Assembly: GCA_003022905.1 (NCBI GenBank) | Contig: PXSE01000030.1 | Coordinates: forward strand, 1 to 7,212 | DNA from: Halobacteriales archaeon QS_9_68_42 | GTDB lineage: Archaea; Halobacteriota; Halobacteria; Halobacteriales; Haloarculaceae | Length of the DNA: 7,212 nucleotides | Reading direction: 5' to 3' | In this document: in pieces, positions 5,137 through 7,212 of the stretch | Position numbering within the stretch: the first letter of the stretch is position 1 | How the letters are laid out: the number at the start of each line of letters is the position of its first letter | Translations under genes and position numbers: made by a program | Notes under the pieces: model-generated | Database searches by the model: none | What the model was told of the DNA's origin: nothing | The model's input: only the letters and a program-made list of their open reading frames with translations

Positions 5137-6108
5137 CTACGGCACCAGCACGACCTTGCCGCTGGATTTGCGGTCCTCGATGAACTGGTGGGCCTCGGCG
5201 GCGTCCGCGAGGTCGAAGGTGTGGCCGACCTGCACGGACAGCGTCCCGTCGCCGAGCAACTGCGTCAGTTCTGGCACCGCGCCCATCACCCGCATCGGCT
5301 GCTGCTGGAGCGCCCGGCCGAGGTGGTAGCCGATGACCGTCTTGTTGCCGAACAGCAGGTCGGCGGTGTTCGGCCGTCCGGGTTCGCCGGCGGCGGCGCC
5401 GAACGACACCATCCGGCCAAAGGAGGTCAGCGCGTCGAGACTCCGGTCGGTCGTCTTCCCGCCGACCCCGTCCAGCACGAGGTCGACGCCATCGCCGTCG
5501 GTGAGTTCGTCGACCCGCTCGACGAAGTCCGCCTCGGTGTAGCGGATTCCGTGCTCCATCCCGAGGTCACGCGCCATGTCGAGTTTCTCGGGGGTCGAGG
5601 CGGTGCCGACCACCTCCGCGCCGGCCTCGTCGGCCAACTGGACGGCCGCGGAACCGACCCCGCCCGCGGCGGCGTGTATTAGCACCGTCTCCTCGGCCTC
5701 GAGGTCGCCCCACTCGTGAAGACAGTTGTGGGCCGTCAGCCACTGGACGGGGAAACCGGCGGCCTCCTCGAAACTCATGTCGCCCGGCACCTCCAGCAGG
5801 CCGCGGGCGTCGGCGACGGCGTACTCGGCGTATCCGTGGCCGTCGACCAGTGAGACGACGGTCCCGCCCGGCTCGCGGTTGACGCCCTCACCGACGGCGT
5901 CGATGACCCCCGCCACCTCCATACCTGGGACGTAAGGCGGTTCCGGACCGCCCTGATAGTGGCCCCGCCGCTGCATGATGTCGGCGAAGTTGACCCCCGC
6001 CGCCCGCACCTCGATGCGGACCTCCCCCTCGCCGGGGTCGGGCACCTCCCGCTCCGTGAGTTCCATGGCGTCGACGCCGCCGTACTCGGCGATTTCGATT
6101 GCTTCCAT
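5137..6108 (-). CDS. NADPH:quinone-oxidoreductase-like MDR enzyme
   Basis: A 323-residue soluble medium-chain dehydrogenase/reductase of the zinc-independent quinone oxidoreductase (QOR) branch, expected to use NAD(P)H to reduce quinones or other activated carbonyl/alkene compounds. The N-terminal GroES-like domain (about 1-120) contains GVNFADIMQRRGHY (38-51) and PPYVPGMEVAGVI (57-69). The Rossmann domain carries HAAAGGVGSAAVQLA (145-159), the characteristic AAxGGVG dinucleotide motif, then VGTASTPEKL. The C-terminus ends in SSGKVVLVP, as in QOR proteins. The catalytic zinc ligands and the four-Cys structural zinc site of alcohol dehydrogenases are absent. The length is typical. I chose the ATG at 6108 because MEAIEIAEYGG is the usual family start; an in-frame ATG at 6156 would add sixteen unconserved residues. 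The true substrate cannot be read from sequence. Its stop codon directly abuts the stop of the plus-strand microprotein. Confidence 0.9.
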   Translation of the reverse strand: MEAIEIAEYGGVDAMELTEREVPDPGEGEVRIEVRAAGVNFADIMQRRGHYQGGPEPPYVPGMEVAGVIDAVGEGVNREPGGTVVSLVDGHGYAEYAVADARGLLEVPGDMSFEEAAGFPVQWLTAHNCLHEWGDLEAEETVLIHAAAGGVGSAAVQLADEAGAEVVGTASTPEKLDMARDLGMEHGIRYTEADFVERVDELTDGDGVDLVLDGVGGKTTDRSLDALTSFGRMVSFGAAAGEPGRPNTADLLFGNKTVIGYHLGRALQQQPMRVMGAVPELTQLLGDGTLSVQVGHTFDLADAAEAHQFIEDRKSSGKVVLVP

Positions 6109-6143
6109 CGTCGTGCCCCACGGTGCGGCCTCCGGGGTTATCA

Positions 6144-6178
6144 ACGTTAAGTGCAAATGAGAGAAAAAATCACGTTAA
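6144..6178. repeat. ACGTTAA direct repeat in a divergent promoter region
   Basis: ACGTTAA occurs at 6144-6150 and again at 6172-6178, 28 bases apart start to start, with an A-rich stretch (GAGAAAAAAT) between. The first copy overlaps the palindrome AACGTT and the second overlaps GTTAAC. The position, 36-70 bases upstream of the oxidoreductase start, suits an operator, but the copies are short and chance is possible. Confidence 0.3.
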
Positions 6179-6200
6179 CTCGAATAGGCGGATGGCGGTC

Positions 6201-6238
6201 CCGAGCTGAGGGCTGGACGCGGGCGTCTCGCCACTCGG
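6201..6238 (+). other. Nested dyad in the divergent intergenic region
   Basis: CCGAG (6201-6205) pairs with CTCGG (6234-6238), GGC (6211-6213) with GCC (6230-6232) and GACG (6216-6219) with CGTC (6224-6227), giving a twelve-pair interrupted hairpin with a CGGG tip. It lies 108 bases before the next gene, outside the expected promoter. It may be part of an untranslated RNA or a chance product of GC-rich sequence. Confidence 0.2.
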
Positions 6239-6314
6239 TCCCATCGTCGGAAACCCTTGCATTCATAGCCGGGGGCGGGGGGTCCTTCTACCGTCGAACG
6301 ATGTACGCGGGTAG

Positions 6315-6320
6315 ATTTAA
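6315..6320 (+). promoter_or_regulatory. TATA box for the FAD-oxidase gene
   Basis: ATTTAA lies 26-31 bases before the ATG at 6346, the classic haloarchaeal leaderless spacing, in an otherwise GC-rich surrounding. It supports the chosen start. Confidence 0.55.
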
Positions 6321-6345
6321 GCGGGCTCGGCCGCCTCCCTACGAC

Positions 6346-7212
6346 ATGAGCCACGACTGCTCGTTCCTATCGGACCTCGGCCTCGACGGCGACGTGTCGT
6401 TCGACGAGGCCGCACGCGGGAGCCACGCGGCCGACTGGGTCGCCCAGGAGGCCGGGATGGGCGTGACGCCGGACGCGGTGGCCTGGCCGAAGTCGACCGC
6501 CGACGTCTCGGCGGTGCTATCGGCGGCCAACGAGCGGGAGATACCTGTCACGCCGTACGCCGCCGGCACCTCGATGGAGGGCAACGCCGTCTCACTGTTC
6601 GAGGGCATCAGCATGGACATGACGAAGATGGACGCGGTGCTGGACGTTCGGCCAGACGACTTCCAGATGGACGTCGAACCCGGCGTGATGGGCAACGTCG
6701 TCGACGAGCGGGCCGCCGAACACGGGATGTTCTTCCCGCCGATGCCGTCGTCGGCAAACCTCTCGACAGTCGGCGGCATGATCGTCAATGATGCCTCCGG
6801 CCAGAAAACTGTCAAGTACGGCGAGGTCGGCGACTGGGTGCTCGAGCTGGAGGTCGTTCTGGCTGACGGCACCGTCCTCGAGGCCGGCAGCAAGGCGGTC
6901 AAGACCTCCTCCGGGTACAACCTGAAGGACCTTGTCGTTGGTAGCGAGGGTACGCTCGGGGTGGTCACCCGCGCGACGCTGGAACTGGAAGGCCGCCCCG
7001 AGCAGATCAAGGGCGGCCGGGCCGTTTTCGAGTCGATGGATGACGCCGCCGAGGCCGTCTGCGACGCCGTCCGGTCCGGCGTCGACACCGCGAAGATAGA
7101 GCTCATCGACCCCCTGGCCGCCGAGATGGCAAACGACTACTTCGACACCGGCCTGCCCGAGGGCTCGATGATATTCTTCGAGTTCCACGCCAACCACGGC
7201 ATCGACGAGGAG
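6346..7212 (+). CDS. FAD-linked D-lactate/glycolate dehydrogenase-type protein (5' part)
   Basis: The first 289 codons of a COG0277 (GlcD/Dld) flavoprotein, open at the window end; the family is usually about 450-470 residues, or far longer when fused to an Fe-S domain. The PCMH-type FAD domain is clear: VAWPKSTADVSAVL (45-58), PVTPYAAGTSMEGNAV (67-82, the diphosphate-binding loop), DVEPGV (109-114), the region around FPPMPSSANLSTVGGMI (130-146), NDASGQKTVKYG (148-159) and LKDLVVGSEGTLGVVT (193-208). The C-terminal FAD-oxidase domain starts near 220 and includes KIELIDP (250-256). The pattern resembles D-lactate dehydrogenase (cytochrome) and its relatives. Such enzymes oxidise a 2-hydroxy acid to a 2-oxo acid and pass electrons to a quinone or cytochrome. 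D-lactate, glycolate or another hydroxy acid cannot be told apart here. A TATA box at 6315-6320 suggests leaderless transcription from its own promoter. Confidence 0.88.
   Translation, partial: MSHDCSFLSDLGLDGDVSFDEAARGSHAADWVAQEAGMGVTPDAVAWPKSTADVSAVLSAANEREIPVTPYAAGTSMEGNAVSLFEGISMDMTKMDAVLDVRPDDFQMDVEPGVMGNVVDERAAEHGMFFPPMPSSANLSTVGGMIVNDASGQKTVKYGEVGDWVLELEVVLADGTVLEAGSKAVKTSSGYNLKDLVVGSEGTLGVVTRATLELEGRPEQIKGGRAVFESMDDAAEAVCDAVRSGVDTAKIELIDPLAAEMANDYFDTGLPEGSMIFFEFHANHGIDEE

Noticed and set aside
6339..7197. Minus-strand frames opposite the FAD-oxidase gene
   Set aside because: Shadows; the plus-strand frame, open to the window end without a stop, matches the GlcD/Dld family throughout.
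1..7212. Search by eye for CRISPR repeats, IS ends, integrase sites, toxin-antitoxin or defence genes
   Set aside because: No regularly spaced repeats, long terminal inverted repeats, tRNA-end duplications or relevant protein motifs were seen.

Overview
The window looks like a chromosomal segment from a haloarchaeon (class Halobacteria). The proteins are strongly acidic (Asp/Glu-rich, few Lys). Codons are GC-ending in most genes. Several starts sit about 25-30 bases after TATA-like boxes with almost no leader, as in haloarchaeal leaderless transcripts. The gene families (MptE-type pterin kinase, archaeal TrmJ) also fit. I saw no rRNA, tRNA, CRISPR array, transposase or integrase.

Layout. 58-1278 (+) is an unrecognised multi-spanning membrane protein with a less GC-rich, more mixed codon pattern than the rest. 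An 82-base convergent gap with two small dyads follows. 2634-1361 (-) is a two-gene operon: a small Cys/His-containing acidic protein overlapping by ATGA the gene for a TrmJ-type SPOUT tRNA 2'-O-methyltransferase. A short divergent promoter region separates it from 2740-3864 (+), a dihydropteroate-synthase family protein (FolP-like), and 4010-4696 (+), MptE, the archaeal 6-hydroxymethyl-dihydropterin diphosphokinase. The product of MptE is the substrate of DHPS, so these two neighbours probably perform consecutive steps of pterin/folate synthesis. Between them lie a good TATA box and a stable nested hairpin, which make an unusually long structured leader, or a small RNA gene, in front of mptE.

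Next come 4766-4978 (+), a 70-residue zinc-ribbon protein of the COG3478/DUF2082 type, and a 52-residue single-span membrane protein at 4978-5136 whose start overlaps the zinc-ribbon stop. This pair abuts, stop codon to stop codon, 6108-5137 (-), a zinc-independent quinone-oxidoreductase-like MDR enzyme. A 237-base divergent intergenic region with a repeated ACGTTAA and a nested dyad leads to 6346-7212 (+), the first 289 codons of an FAD-linked D-lactate/glycolate dehydrogenase-type protein cut off by the window end.

Most of this is ordinary housekeeping chromosome. The items most worth a second look are the structured leader before mptE, the altered substrate loops and C-terminal extension of the DHPS-like protein, and the coupled but unnamed small genes. 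I see no defence system or mobile element.
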